DNA from: Rhizobium sp. BK418
GTDB lineage: Bacteria > Pseudomonadota > Alphaproteobacteria > Rhizobiales > Rhizobiaceae
Direction: 5' to 3'
NCBI RefSeq assembly: GCF_004341105.1
Contig: NZ_SLZK01000005.1
Coordinates: 422,980 to 486,979, forward strand
DNA length: 64,000 nucleotides
A program made the translations under genes and the position numbers. Below, piece after piece: positions 26,501 to 35,263 of the stretch. Every line of letters begins with the position of its first letter. Position 1 is the first letter of the stretch. A model generated the notes under the pieces. The model was not told where the DNA came from, made no database searches, and worked only from the letters and a program-made list of their open reading frames with translations.

Positions 26501-27107
26501 CCGATTCATCGCCGAGATTGAGCACATAAGCGAAGGCATCAGCAAGATCGCGATCCTTCTCCGGTGCCGTTGCCGTCAGCAGGGAGCGGCGTGCATCGGC
26601 GAGCAGCGTCGCGGCCGCTCGATCGTCGAGAACCGAGAAATGGCCGGCGACATTTGCTTCCAGCGGAAACTGGTGCAGCAGAGCTTCGCAGAAGGCGTGA
26701 ATCGTCTGGATTTTCAGTCCGCCCGGTGTTTCCAGCGCCTTGGCAAATAGGCGTCGTGCTTCCGCAAGCTTTAAGGAATCCGGCTCATGACCTTCAATCT
26801 GGGTAATGCGCTCGGCAAGTTCCTCGTCCGGAAGAACCGCCCATTCAGCCAGCCGCTCGAAAACGCGATTCGACATCTCGGAAGCGGCAGCCTTGGTATA
26901 AGTGAGGCAAAGGATCGCGGAAGGCCGCGCCCCAGCGAGCAACAGCCGGATGACTCGCTGCGTCAGGACATGCGTCTTGCCTGAGCCAGCATTGGCCGAA
27001 ACCCAGGCGGAACGTGCGGGGTCGGAGGCAATCGCCTGCTGGATCGTTGTCCAGCTGATCCAGGTGCCGGGATCATCGGCTCCCGGGAGCGCGGTCGGAT
27101 CAATCAT
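23562..27107 (-). CDS. addA: Double-strand-break repair helicase-nuclease AddA
   Basis: An 1181-residue UvrD-type helicase with a C-terminal nuclease. Walker A is SANAGSGKTHVLTQRV near residue 40; other helicase motifs include LCLTYTKAAASEMSNRV, LVDEAQDTSPIQW, FAVGDEKQSIYSFQGARP and MTVHASKGLEAPIVFL. The RecB-like nuclease shows GRIDRL, VIMDYKTNR and QLAIYREIL near the C-terminus. AddAB resects broken ends for RecA loading. ATG 27107 has GGAAGGAGG five bases upstream and lies eight bases inside addB. Length and motifs fit the alphaproteobacterial AddA. Confidence 0.95.
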   Translation of the reverse strand: MIDPTALPGADDPGTWISWTTIQQAIASDPARSAWVSANAGSGKTHVLTQRVIRLLLAGARPSAILCLTYTKAAASEMSNRVFERLAEWAVLPDEELAERITQIEGHEPDSLKLAEARRLFAKALETPGGLKIQTIHAFCEALLHQFPLEANVAGHFSVLDDRAAATLLADARRSLLTATAPEKDRDLADAFAYVLNLGDESGLENLLAEIVANRNAIRRFTLAAEQHGNVDQWLRRKLRIAPDDTEEGLTEQYWPLPSLTGAALELYLSLATGKGGAKAQDVAEGLRRAARESDATARSQILEKVFLTAKGEPKTDGQFFVKAMLAEAPQLADMIASARAHIVNCRDKLKMMRMYTATHAALVLADRLNRDYEELKKQRSHLDFEDLITRTADLLTKSGVGPWIHYKLDQGIDHILVDEAQDTSPIQWSVIQSLAEDFFSGDSARPVVRTLFAVGDEKQSIYSFQGARPERFSEEKERTQRRVQNSGRDFSTVRLPLSFRSTSDVLHAVDHIFTPPDNARGLGMEPVVHRSSRIGHPGAVDLWDMVVPDVVIKDEDWTAPFDATPESAPAAILARRIAHTIGNLVGRETIIEKGKERFIEAGDILVLVRKRDAFVNALTRELKRRGDIPVAGADRLVLTSHIAVQDLMALGRFLLLPEDDLSLAAVLKSPLFDLAEEDIFGVAALRGDNESVWQHLRKYAADGNERFQSAVTRMELFLAQSRSLSVHDFYARVLGSHGGRRQFLARLGTEVSDILDEFLTFALDYETSALPGLQSFISTLELEAPEVKREQDKGRNEVRIMTVHASKGLEAPIVFLVDGGSKAFTHTHLPKLRLIDAGPDEPPIPVWIPVSDLGNSLTLSDAARIQLLAEEEYRRLLYVAMTRAADRLIVCGYRGVRLNNDTWHMMISTALSGDHPHVQKASFSGPDGEWEGVRWRVPQVERSFERMDRSQEQATVETVPPVLFQPLPPQKQLPRPLSPSGAGTIIDDEADDLLVVSPLFGDQAGSDRSLEKGRFLHRMLQALPDMPAEERAEAAKRYAERAARFWPAAERQALIDSVVKLLRDERLQTVFSIHAQAEISIMGTLTLEGRKYAVSGRIDRLAVLTDSVVIMDYKTNRVPPVSEEKIPFAHKAQLAIYREILKPLYPAKRIDCMLVYTENATIHTLSEQALASALAGLNTK

Positions 27108-30100
27108 CGCCGCCTCCTTCCGGGTCAGCTGTCGCCCATTCCGCAACGCGGGCGAGATGGTCGTAGTCACCACCAAAATCGAATTGTTGGGCGGGAATTA
27201 GCCGTGAGGTAAAGCCCTTTTCGCCCGACTGCAGCAGGGTAACGAATTTCACCAGTTGATCGATCGATTCCTCGGCGAGTTGGATGGCTGACTTTGCCTT
27301 GTCGCTATTCGCTTCCTCATTGTTGACCTTGTCGACCAGAAAACGTGTGCCCGGCCGCAGGCGAACATAAAGAAGATCATTGGGAACAAGGCTGCCTGCA
27401 TCGCGGAAGGCACCGGCCTGAAGTGCCGCCGCCTCAAGGGCAAGTTGCGGGTCGAGCAACGCGCGGGCCTGTGTCGGTGAGGGGTTATAGCCGGTCTTGT
27501 AATCAATGATATCGGCGCTATCAGGTCCTTTGATATCGATGCGGTCGGCCACCCCTGTGAGCCGGATATCAATCCCATCAAGCTCAACTCCGCCTCTTAC
27601 TTCCGTCAGCCGCTTCTGGACATCGGGCTGACGCCCGGCTTCCCACTTGAGGAAGGCACGTGCGACTTCGCGGAAGCGTGGCCGCCAGACGGCGTCGATA
27701 TGCGGCGGCAGCTTTTCCATGTCGAAGAGCTCGGTCAGAATGACTTCCATCGCCTCTGCCGCTTGCGTCGTTCCGGCGATATGACCCTCGCGGACAAAGC
27801 GGTCGATGATCTTATGGTAGAGTATGCCGCGTTCTGCCGGGCCAGGATCGCGATTGAAGGCGTCGACAGGGTCAAGCCGCAGCACACGCCGCGCATAGAT
27901 CGCATAGGGGTCGCGGCGCAGCCGGCCGACTTCACTGAAGGAATAGGATTTCGGCTGCAACTCTAGCGGCGGTCTGGGCGAGGGCCTTTGCGCCGGTTTC
28001 TGGCTATCGCCATGATCGATCTGGCCCGCCCAATGGACGAAACGTGCGCCACGCTCGCGCAATTGCGCTTCGAAACGCTCCCCGCCGAGAGCAAGGAGCC
28101 GCTGCAGCCATCGAGAGGCGACGGTCGGTGTCGAGCCTTGACGTAACGCACGTGAATAGATGAGGTGGCGCGTGCCGTTCGCCATCTCGAAATCATGCGC
28201 CAGCTGGCCAATACGCCGCTCCGGCGGCTCCAGCCCGATCTCCGTTTTCATCATGCGGGAGATGAAGGGGTTGTTGGCGGTCTGCCCCGGCCATGACCCC
28301 TCGTTGAGGCTGCCGAGGATCAGCGTGTCGACATTCTGCAGGCGGGCTTCCAGAGTACCGAAGATAAAGAGACGCGGGTGGCTGAGTGCGCCGGGTTTGA
28401 CGGCATGTCCGGCCGATAGCGCCTGCATGATATCGATCCATTGCGGCCCATCCGCTTCCATCTGGCCGTCGGTATCGATAATTTCGGCGAGCAGGCCTGC
28501 CAGGGCATCGCCCGCCTCGCTGGACCAGAGGCTCGCCAGATTGCCTTGTTCATCGGCGGCGACACTTTCCAGCGCGCGCCCCGTTCGTTCGGCCCATTGT
28601 GAGAGCGTGATGCCTTTCGTCTGGCCATCGTAACCGTCTCGCCGCGCCAGCGCCGATGCGACTGGCTCCAGGGCGTGTTGGACCTGCCGGGCAAGTTGTC
28701 GAGCCATATCGATTGCCGCTGAGGGAAGCGATTTGCGCCAGACCGGCGCATGCCTGTCGAGCGCTTGTTCCGCAAGCTGGTGGTCGAGCAACGGTTCGAG
28801 CGATCCGATATTCACTTCCGCCACACCGCCGCGCAGCGCCAGAACCTCCAGCGCCTCCACGGCGGCGGTCAGAAAGTCTCGCTCCAGCCTGAAGCGGGCA
28901 AGTGGATGTTTGAGCAGCGAAACGATGGCAACGGGATCGCCGGGGCGTAGCGTCGCCTCCAGCAGTAATTGCAGCAACGTGCCCTGCGGCGTTGCCGAAA
29001 GTGGCGTACCAGCCGAGTCGTCGGCCAGAATGCCGAAACGAGAGAGCTCCGCCATAACCCGGCGCGCAAGATTGCGATCTGGCGTGATGAGCGCAGCCCG
29101 GCTTTCGCCCTCCTGGCCCGGCCGCTCGAGCGCAAGCCGCAGGGCAACGGCAATCGCTGTCGCTTCCTCGCGTTCATTGGCCGCTTCGATCATTGAAACA
29201 TCCGCGAATGCGCTGGTGACCGCTCCCTCGGGCAGATCCCTTTTCCAAGCGCCCCATCCGCTCGTTGCTTCCGACGGCGTGAGCGCGCGGGAGAGCACCT
29301 CGGCACGGAACCGGAGGTCAGAATCCGGCTCTTCGATCGGCTGCACATCCTCGCGGGTGAGTTTCAGGCGCTTCAGCAGCACAGCAAGTCCATATTGGGG
29401 ATGTGTGCGGCTTGCCGGGTTCGCTCGCTGGCCCGGCAGAAGATCGGGGGCGACCAGGCGCCAATGTTCCTCCGGCATGGAAAGATCAAGGCCAGGCAAC
29501 ACGATCACGCCCTCGCGCAGATCTGCCACGGCACGGATAAGGTCGGCAGTGGCAGGAAGGGAGCCGGTCGAACCGGCAATGATGATCGGTCCCGCAGGCT
29601 TCACGGTTGAGAGCCGGCCGGCTTCGGCACGCAGGATGGCATTACGATGGCGCGCCGGCGAGGAACGACCGAGCTCGACAAGGCGATCAGGCCAGAAGGC
29701 GCTGGCGATCTGAAGAAATTCGGCCGTCAGCTGCCACCAGGCTGCATAATCGCCGGTATCGAGCTTTGCGAGCTCGTTCCATGCAAGGTCCTCGGTTTCG
29801 ATGGAATCGATCAGTTCCGCCAGATTGCGGGCAAGCCAGATGGCATCGGCCGGGCTCGCGGGGGCGACGAGCGGTGACTCCGAATGGATATGCCGAACGA
29901 TCTCAGGCAGCTTGTTGCGCCAGGCGAGGATCAGCCGCGCCAGTTCCAGAAGCCGTGCGGTATTGGAAAGCGGCTGGGCAAGATCGATCGTTGCGGGCAG
30001 CGCCTCGTCGAAATAGCCGCTATCGTCATCCGTCTCGCCAAGCGGGCGAATGATCGGCAGGATTGCCGATCGGCCCCCGAGCAGATCGACGAATTCCGAG

Positions 30101-30285
30101 CGCAGGACACGCACTGCGCGTCGCGTCGGCAAATAGATTGTCACCTTGGCAAGTGACAACGGATCGGAAGGGTCATGCCGGAAGAGCGGCGTGAGGCGAC
30201 CATCGCAAAGCGATGCCGCCAGCGTTCTCAGGAAAGGAACGCCAGACGGGATCGTGAGAATGCGTGGCTGGTGCCTTCCCGCCAT
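27100..30285 (-). CDS. addB: Double-strand-break repair protein AddB
   Basis: A 1061-residue partner of AddA. The C-terminal RecB-like nuclease is visible: YSFSEVGRLRRDPYAIYARR, then GVADRIDI, DIIDYKTGYNP and QLALEAAAL. The N-terminus (TIPSGVPFLRTLAASL) has no Walker A lysine-threonine, and from the YSFSEVGRL segment to the end there is no cysteine, so the iron-sulfur cluster of the Bacillus enzyme is absent. Both traits suit the alphaproteobacterial AddB class. It follows the murU gene by three bases and overlaps addA. Confidence 0.95.
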   Translation of the reverse strand: MAGRHQPRILTIPSGVPFLRTLAASLCDGRLTPLFRHDPSDPLSLAKVTIYLPTRRAVRVLRSEFVDLLGGRSAILPIIRPLGETDDDSGYFDEALPATIDLAQPLSNTARLLELARLILAWRNKLPEIVRHIHSESPLVAPASPADAIWLARNLAELIDSIETEDLAWNELAKLDTGDYAAWWQLTAEFLQIASAFWPDRLVELGRSSPARHRNAILRAEAGRLSTVKPAGPIIIAGSTGSLPATADLIRAVADLREGVIVLPGLDLSMPEEHWRLVAPDLLPGQRANPASRTHPQYGLAVLLKRLKLTREDVQPIEEPDSDLRFRAEVLSRALTPSEATSGWGAWKRDLPEGAVTSAFADVSMIEAANEREEATAIAVALRLALERPGQEGESRAALITPDRNLARRVMAELSRFGILADDSAGTPLSATPQGTLLQLLLEATLRPGDPVAIVSLLKHPLARFRLERDFLTAAVEALEVLALRGGVAEVNIGSLEPLLDHQLAEQALDRHAPVWRKSLPSAAIDMARQLARQVQHALEPVASALARRDGYDGQTKGITLSQWAERTGRALESVAADEQGNLASLWSSEAGDALAGLLAEIIDTDGQMEADGPQWIDIMQALSAGHAVKPGALSHPRLFIFGTLEARLQNVDTLILGSLNEGSWPGQTANNPFISRMMKTEIGLEPPERRIGQLAHDFEMANGTRHLIYSRALRQGSTPTVASRWLQRLLALGGERFEAQLRERGARFVHWAGQIDHGDSQKPAQRPSPRPPLELQPKSYSFSEVGRLRRDPYAIYARRVLRLDPVDAFNRDPGPAERGILYHKIIDRFVREGHIAGTTQAAEAMEVILTELFDMEKLPPHIDAVWRPRFREVARAFLKWEAGRQPDVQKRLTEVRGGVELDGIDIRLTGVADRIDIKGPDSADIIDYKTGYNPSPTQARALLDPQLALEAAALQAGAFRDAGSLVPNDLLYVRLRPGTRFLVDKVNNEEANSDKAKSAIQLAEESIDQLVKFVTLLQSGEKGFTSRLIPAQQFDFGGDYDHLARVAEWATADPEGGGDD

Positions 30286-30288
30286 CCG

Positions 30289-31020
30289 TTATGCAAACGT
30301 CCGGAACCGCCGGATCGTTTCCTCCGCTTCGTCAATCGCCTCGGGTGTGCCAACAGTCAGCCAATGGCCGTCCATCAACATGCCGAAGAGCCTGCCGCGG
30401 GCGATCGCCTTGTCGAAATAGATGTTGAGGTTGAAGGCATCTTCGGGCGCATCGTCAAGCAGCGCAGGGCTCATGACGATCGCACCGGCATAGACGACCG
30501 GATTGGAAGGATCGTCGCGGTAGCGGGTCAGCCGGCCGTCGGCGCCAAGGCTGAAGTCATTCTTGCCATTATGCCCTGTCGTGTTTTCGATGCGCACGCA
30601 GAGCAGCGCCATATCCATTTGCTCGACATCGAAGAATCCGGCTAAGCGCCTTAAGTTGCTTGGCTGCCCTCCGGGCTCGCCGATCCAGAACAGGTCGGCA
30701 TTCATAACGAAGACCAAATCGCGATCGAGCAGCTTGAGCCCTTTTTTAAGGCCGCCGCCGGAGTTCATCAGCGCATCGCGCTCGTCGGAAATAAGGATAT
30801 CGAGCCCACGATAGTTTCTCAGATGGTCTTCCATCTGATCGGCGAAATGATGGACATTGACAGCAGCGCGCTCGACGCCGGCTTCGACCAATGAATCCAG
30901 CGTATAGTCGATCATCGGCTTTGCACCGATCTTCACCAGAGGCTTCGGAATCGTGTCGGTAATCGGGCGCATCCGGATTCCGAGCCCCGCGGCCAGTACC
31001 ATGGCTTGTCTGATAGTCAT
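30289..31020 (-). CDS. murU: N-acetylmuramate alpha-1-phosphate uridylyltransferase
   Basis: A 243-residue sugar-nucleotide transferase. The N-terminus MVLAAGLGIRMRPITDTIPKP is the nucleotidyltransferase signature, with LMNSGGGLKKGLK and VMNADLFW later. Close to MurU of the Pseudomonas recycling route, which turns MurNAc-1-phosphate into UDP-MurNAc and bypasses de novo synthesis (a source of fosfomycin tolerance). The kinase that would make its substrate, AmgK-like, is the C-terminal half of the gene immediately upstream, which strengthens this over a generic glucose-1-phosphate transferase. It ends three bases before addB. Confidence 0.85.
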   Translation of the reverse strand: MTIRQAMVLAAGLGIRMRPITDTIPKPLVKIGAKPMIDYTLDSLVEAGVERAAVNVHHFADQMEDHLRNYRGLDILISDERDALMNSGGGLKKGLKLLDRDLVFVMNADLFWIGEPGGQPSNLRRLAGFFDVEQMDMALLCVRIENTTGHNGKNDFSLGADGRLTRYRDDPSNPVVYAGAIVMSPALLDDAPEDAFNLNIYFDKAIARGRLFGMLMDGHWLTVGTPEAIDEAEETIRRFRTFA

Positions 31021-31032
31021 GCTGATTCGATC

Positions 31033-32544
31033 TTATGATTCGACGGGTACTATTCCAGCCCTTGCGCACCATTCACGCAAGGGGGCAAGCGCCTCGTGTT
31101 GCAGCGCCACCTTCAGGTAAGACAGCGTGCGTGGCATATGTTGCAGATAGCCGGGTTTGCCGTCTCGCTGCAAGAGCCGCACCCAGAGACCCGCAAGTTT
31201 GCAGTTGCGTTGTGCCGACATAATGGCCCATGCCTTCATGAATCCGACCTCGTCGAAAACACCTTGGCTCTGCCGGAGCGAAAGATAGTCGTCCATCAGC
31301 TGACGGAAGAGATCCGGTTCGATCGTCACGCGCGCGTCTTGGACGATGGAAGCGAGGTCATAGGCGGTCGGTCCGATCATCGCATCCTGGAAGTCGATAA
31401 TGCCGATCTTGCGAATGCCGTTTTCATGTCCTCGCCAGATGATGTTAGGCGAATGGAAATCGCGCAGCAGCAGGTTCGTTTCAGCTGATTGCAGCGCATC
31501 GATCAAGCGATCCCAGATCGCAAGATATTCCTCGCGCTCGGCATCTGTGGGTGGGCTGCCGCGCTTCCAGGCAATATGCCAGTCTAGAACCAGGCGCACC
31601 TCCATCTTCATCGCCGTGCGATCGAAGTCCGGAATATGATGCGTGTGCGTGGCTGTAACCGGGATATCATGCGGGATTTGCATCGAATGAAGATGGGCAA
31701 GGCAGGCGACGCTTTGCCGATAACGCTCGGCGATTGGCCTCCCGTCGTCATCGAGCACACCGTCGGTGCCGAGATCCTCGATCAGCAGAATGCCCTGCTC
31801 GTAATCGACCTTGTAAATCTCCGGTGTTGCAAAACCCCGTGCGCGCAGTGCGTCAGCGATTGCCACGAAAGGATAAGCATTTTCTGCAAGGTGCGCGACT
31901 TTGGGGTAGGGCTTGCCGTCCAGAACGGGCGGACCGTCGGGCAACGGCGGCCAGTCCATCAGGATCTTGCGATCGCCCGTCTTCGGATAGATCGATTCAT
32001 ACGCGCGAAGCGATGCGTCGCCGATAAGAAACCGTCGCTTCGCGTCACCGTAGCCGGCATCGGCAAGGAAGTTACGTATCGCCAGCACACGACGGATACG
32101 AGCTGCAGTCTTTTCGGGTGCCGTGAGCGTGGCGCGACGGCCGGCGCCTTCATGTTCTAGTCGCAGCGAGACGCACGTTTCAGGCAGTTCACCTTCTGCC
32201 ATTTCGGGCCACTCGACGAGGCAGATGCCGTTTTCGAGCGCTTCTTCAAAGCCGAGCTCCGTCAGCTCCGAGGGATCGCCGAGCCTGTAGAGGTCGAAAT
32301 GTGAGACCGGAATGCGCAGCTCGTAGGATTGCACCAGCGTGAAAGTCGGGCTTGGAATCTCCAGCCCATCATCGTCGGCCATGGTGCGCAGAAAGGCACG
32401 CGCAAGCGAGGACTTTCCCGCCCCGAGATCACCTGAAAGCGCCAGGCAATCGCGGGCCTTCAGCGCAAGCGCGAGTTCGTTGCCGAGGCGGTTGGTTGCC
32501 GCCTCGTTTTCCAGGAAAAGCGAGATGACGTCGCCTTGCGTCAT
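31033..32544 (-). CDS. Fusion: TsaE tRNA-threonylcarbamoyladenosine ATPase + AmgK-like sugar kinase
   Basis: A 503-residue two-domain protein. Residues 1-150 are TsaE, with Walker A SGDLGAGKSSLARAFLR, the SPTFTLVQSYE segment and HFDLYRLGDPSELTELGFEE; TsaE is the ATPase that supports t6A37 formation on tRNA. Residues about 160-503 are an aminoglycoside-phosphotransferase-fold kinase with LLLRDFHSPNIIW and IGIIDFQDAMIGPTAYDLAS, close to AmgK, which phosphorylates MurNAc and GlcNAc at the anomeric position. ATG 32544 overlaps the divL stop as ATGA. murU, the next enzyme of the recycling route, follows. Confidence 0.88.
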   Translation of the reverse strand: MTQGDVISLFLENEAATNRLGNELALALKARDCLALSGDLGAGKSSLARAFLRTMADDDGLEIPSPTFTLVQSYELRIPVSHFDLYRLGDPSELTELGFEEALENGICLVEWPEMAEGELPETCVSLRLEHEGAGRRATLTAPEKTAARIRRVLAIRNFLADAGYGDAKRRFLIGDASLRAYESIYPKTGDRKILMDWPPLPDGPPVLDGKPYPKVAHLAENAYPFVAIADALRARGFATPEIYKVDYEQGILLIEDLGTDGVLDDDGRPIAERYRQSVACLAHLHSMQIPHDIPVTATHTHHIPDFDRTAMKMEVRLVLDWHIAWKRGSPPTDAEREEYLAIWDRLIDALQSAETNLLLRDFHSPNIIWRGHENGIRKIGIIDFQDAMIGPTAYDLASIVQDARVTIEPDLFRQLMDDYLSLRQSQGVFDEVGFMKAWAIMSAQRNCKLAGLWVRLLQRDGKPGYLQHMPRTLSYLKVALQHEALAPLREWCARAGIVPVES

Positions 32545-35126
32545 TCGGCGGCGACGGAATGCGGCAGGTTGATGGAAGGGATGCGGCAGGTGACTGTCGT
32601 TCCCTTACCTGGCTCGCTGTCGATGCTGACCTCGCCATTATGCAGGCTGACGAAGCTGTCGACGATCGAAAGGCCAAGGCCCGCTCCGCCGCGTTTTCCG
32701 CTCTTGGCGCCGGTCGCGAAGCGATCGAAGACCGTAGCGACCATCTCCGGAGAAATGCCGGGGCCACGATCCCGGACGGAGAAGACGAAATCCGTACCTT
32801 CCCGGCGGCATTCCAGCGAAATGGATGCGCCTTCAGGTGAGAAATTGGCAGCATTGGTGAGAAGCTTCAGCAGGATCTGCTTCAGCCGTTGCGGATCGGC
32901 AACGATCGAGCCGAGATAGGCGGGTGCCGTGATCTCAAGCGAGACGCCGCTTTCCTGCAGCCGGTCGGCGATCTGCATGGAAACGTCGTCGAGGAGATCG
33001 GCGAGATCGATTTCCGCGTAGTTAAGCCGCATGATGCCGGCATCGACGGTCGCGAGATCGAGAATATCGTTCACAAGGGTCAGCAGCACCGAAGACGAGG
33101 TCGCGATATGGTCGATATATTCGGCCTGCCGTTCGTTCAGCGGGCCGACGCCCGGCGTGCGCAGAAGATCGGTAAAGCCGATGATGTTCGTCAACGGTGA
33201 GCGCAATTCGTAGGAGACGTGCTGCACGAAGTCGTTCTTCAGCTCGTCTGCCTTTCGCAGAGCCTCGTTCTTTTCTGTCAGCGCCCTCTCGGCACGAACG
33301 CTGTCGGTCATGTTGACGAAGGTCAGCATCGTCTGAGCATTCGGGAGCGGGGTGACGGCAAAATCGAGGACGAGGCCAGACAGCAGTTCGAGCGTTCCCT
33401 GGCTGGAACGGCGTTCGTCGTCGAAGCTGGTGATCAGCTCGGCAAAGGTCTTCCAACCGTCCGGCTGGTCATAGGACGGCGCGCAGGCTTCGCCGATGGC
33501 GCGGATATGCGTGCCGGGTTTAGCTTCCGATTCGGTAACGCCCCACAGCGCCCGGAAAGCCGGGTTGGAGAGACGGATGCGGCCATCGGGGCCAAAAACG
33601 GCAACACCTTCCGACAGATGGTCAATCGTTTCGCCCTGGACTTTCACCAGCGTATTGTAGCGCGTTTCGAGATCGACCTGTTCGGTCAGGTTCTCGAAAA
33701 CCCAGGTCGCACCGCCCTGCGGATGCGCGGTGGCAAAGACGCGGAGCGTCTGCCCGTTCGGCAGGTGCCAGAGATCGGATTGCGTATCGAGCGAACGATA
33801 GACGGAAAGCGCCGTTTCCTTCCACGATTTCCAATTCAGCTGGTCGGGCAGTTTCTTGGCCGCGCGCAGGCGTTCGAGAAGTTCGCTATTGTCGGGCTTG
33901 CTTTCGAGGAAAGCGATATCGAACTCCCAAAGCGAAACGAAGGCCTGATTGTAGAACTGCAATCGGCGATCGCCGTCGAAGATGGCGACGGGCGTTGCCA
34001 GATGGTCGAGCGTCTCGGCATGGCTTTTCAGCGTCCGCTCCAGCTCGGCCCGAACAGCCTCGACATCGGAGACGTCGACAGCAATACCCGCTGAACCGCT
34101 GGGAACCTTGACATCGACCACGTCGAAGAATGTCCGGTTGCCGCGTACGACCGTCGAAATCGTATCATGGAAGGGCGATTCCGGCGTTGCGGTAGCGCGG
34201 ATGCGCTCACGGGCAACCGTCGTCAGGATTTCACGGCCTTCGGTGACGGCTTGATGAGGCGATTGCGCTTCGACGGCATCGCCATAGGCATGGTTTACCC
34301 AGGTCAGCCGTCCGGCAGTATCGCGCTGCCAGGCCGGCATGTCGATGGCGTCGAGCATGGTTTGGAAGGCGGAAATCGAGCTCATCAGTCGATCGCGCTC
34401 GATCTTCAGTTCTGCCAGTTCCGCCCGCAGATTGTTGAGTGCAACAAAACGGACAAAAGCACGGCCGCCGGAAACCCGACCCTGCGCCTCGAGCACCTCG
34501 TCACGGATGGTCTCGACCACCATGTCGAAGCTTTCCGCCTGCTCGCGAAGACGACCGATTGCCCGCTCCAGCTCGGAAGCCGATCGCGCCTTCAGCCAGA
34601 GACCGAAGGCAAGGAATTCATTGTCCTGCGGCGCGCCGGTTTCTGGCGGAAGCTGGCCGAGCAGTTCCGGACGGGCGACGCCGTCCCAGATGACGATGCG
34701 CCGATTCTTGTCGGCAATGAGCGCCTGATATTGCGAAATGCGCTGCTGAGCATCCGAAAGCGCAGAGCGGATTTCTCGGCTTTCATTTTCGAGATTGCCG
34801 CGCTGACGCACCAGCCACAGCGTCGAAAGCAGCGCAGCCGAAATCACGCCGATGACGACGGAAAGACCAACGACCTGCGAGGAGGTAAACAGATGCGCCG
34901 ATGCGCCGACATTGGTCGCCGGCTGGGTCAGAGCCGGCCATGCCGGAGTGGCAACAGCGGTGCCGGCAGCGCATAGCTTTGCAATACGTGCCAAAGACCA
35001 TTGTTTTTGCCTTGCGGTCACAGGGGCCGCGGCAATCTTATATTTTTGGCCTGCCTGAAGCGGGCGGTCAGCGGCGTGAGCGCTATCCTCCGCCTGGCCG
35101 GGCAGGCTGTGTTTCATTTCCGACAT
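32541..35126 (-). CDS. divL: DivL-type PAS sensor (histidine-kinase-like, tyrosine phosphosite)
   Basis: An 861-residue protein with one membrane segment near residues 82-107, a coiled-coil region, several PAS-like modules (about residues 250-600), then a DHp and ATPase domain. The DHp box reads FVQHVSYELRSPLTNIIGF, so the usual phosphoacceptor histidine is tyrosine (about Y639), the hallmark of DivL. The ATPase motifs are intact (NAANFS, DRGPGIS, GGAGLGLSI). In Caulobacter, DivL links DivK to CckA and controls CtrA. ATG 35126 is chosen over an upstream TTG and an ATG nine bases downstream; GGAG is eleven bases away. Its stop overlaps the TsaE-AmgK start by four bases. Confidence 0.85.
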   Translation of the reverse strand: MSEMKHSLPGQAEDSAHAADRPLQAGQKYKIAAAPVTARQKQWSLARIAKLCAAGTAVATPAWPALTQPATNVGASAHLFTSSQVVGLSVVIGVISAALLSTLWLVRQRGNLENESREIRSALSDAQQRISQYQALIADKNRRIVIWDGVARPELLGQLPPETGAPQDNEFLAFGLWLKARSASELERAIGRLREQAESFDMVVETIRDEVLEAQGRVSGGRAFVRFVALNNLRAELAELKIERDRLMSSISAFQTMLDAIDMPAWQRDTAGRLTWVNHAYGDAVEAQSPHQAVTEGREILTTVARERIRATATPESPFHDTISTVVRGNRTFFDVVDVKVPSGSAGIAVDVSDVEAVRAELERTLKSHAETLDHLATPVAIFDGDRRLQFYNQAFVSLWEFDIAFLESKPDNSELLERLRAAKKLPDQLNWKSWKETALSVYRSLDTQSDLWHLPNGQTLRVFATAHPQGGATWVFENLTEQVDLETRYNTLVKVQGETIDHLSEGVAVFGPDGRIRLSNPAFRALWGVTESEAKPGTHIRAIGEACAPSYDQPDGWKTFAELITSFDDERRSSQGTLELLSGLVLDFAVTPLPNAQTMLTFVNMTDSVRAERALTEKNEALRKADELKNDFVQHVSYELRSPLTNIIGFTDLLRTPGVGPLNERQAEYIDHIATSSSVLLTLVNDILDLATVDAGIMRLNYAEIDLADLLDDVSMQIADRLQESGVSLEITAPAYLGSIVADPQRLKQILLKLLTNAANFSPEGASISLECRREGTDFVFSVRDRGPGISPEMVATVFDRFATGAKSGKRGGAGLGLSIVDSFVSLHNGEVSIDSEPGKGTTVTCRIPSINLPHSVAAE

Positions 35127-35263
35127 CCGCGGTATGTCTCCGTCCTTCAATGTGCCGCATTACGACAAGACATCCCATTTTCGTGGAAAACGGAGAGCTC
35201 CGACGCCACGAATCAAGTCTCAAAACAATACTTCGTTAGGGAATCGTCGGAAAGAGATCGTCC

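Noticed and set aside
31033..32544. TsaE-AmgK fusion as an assembly error
   Set aside because: The frame is continuous, both domains are complete and the join lies at a natural linker; similar fusions are known in alphaproteobacteria.
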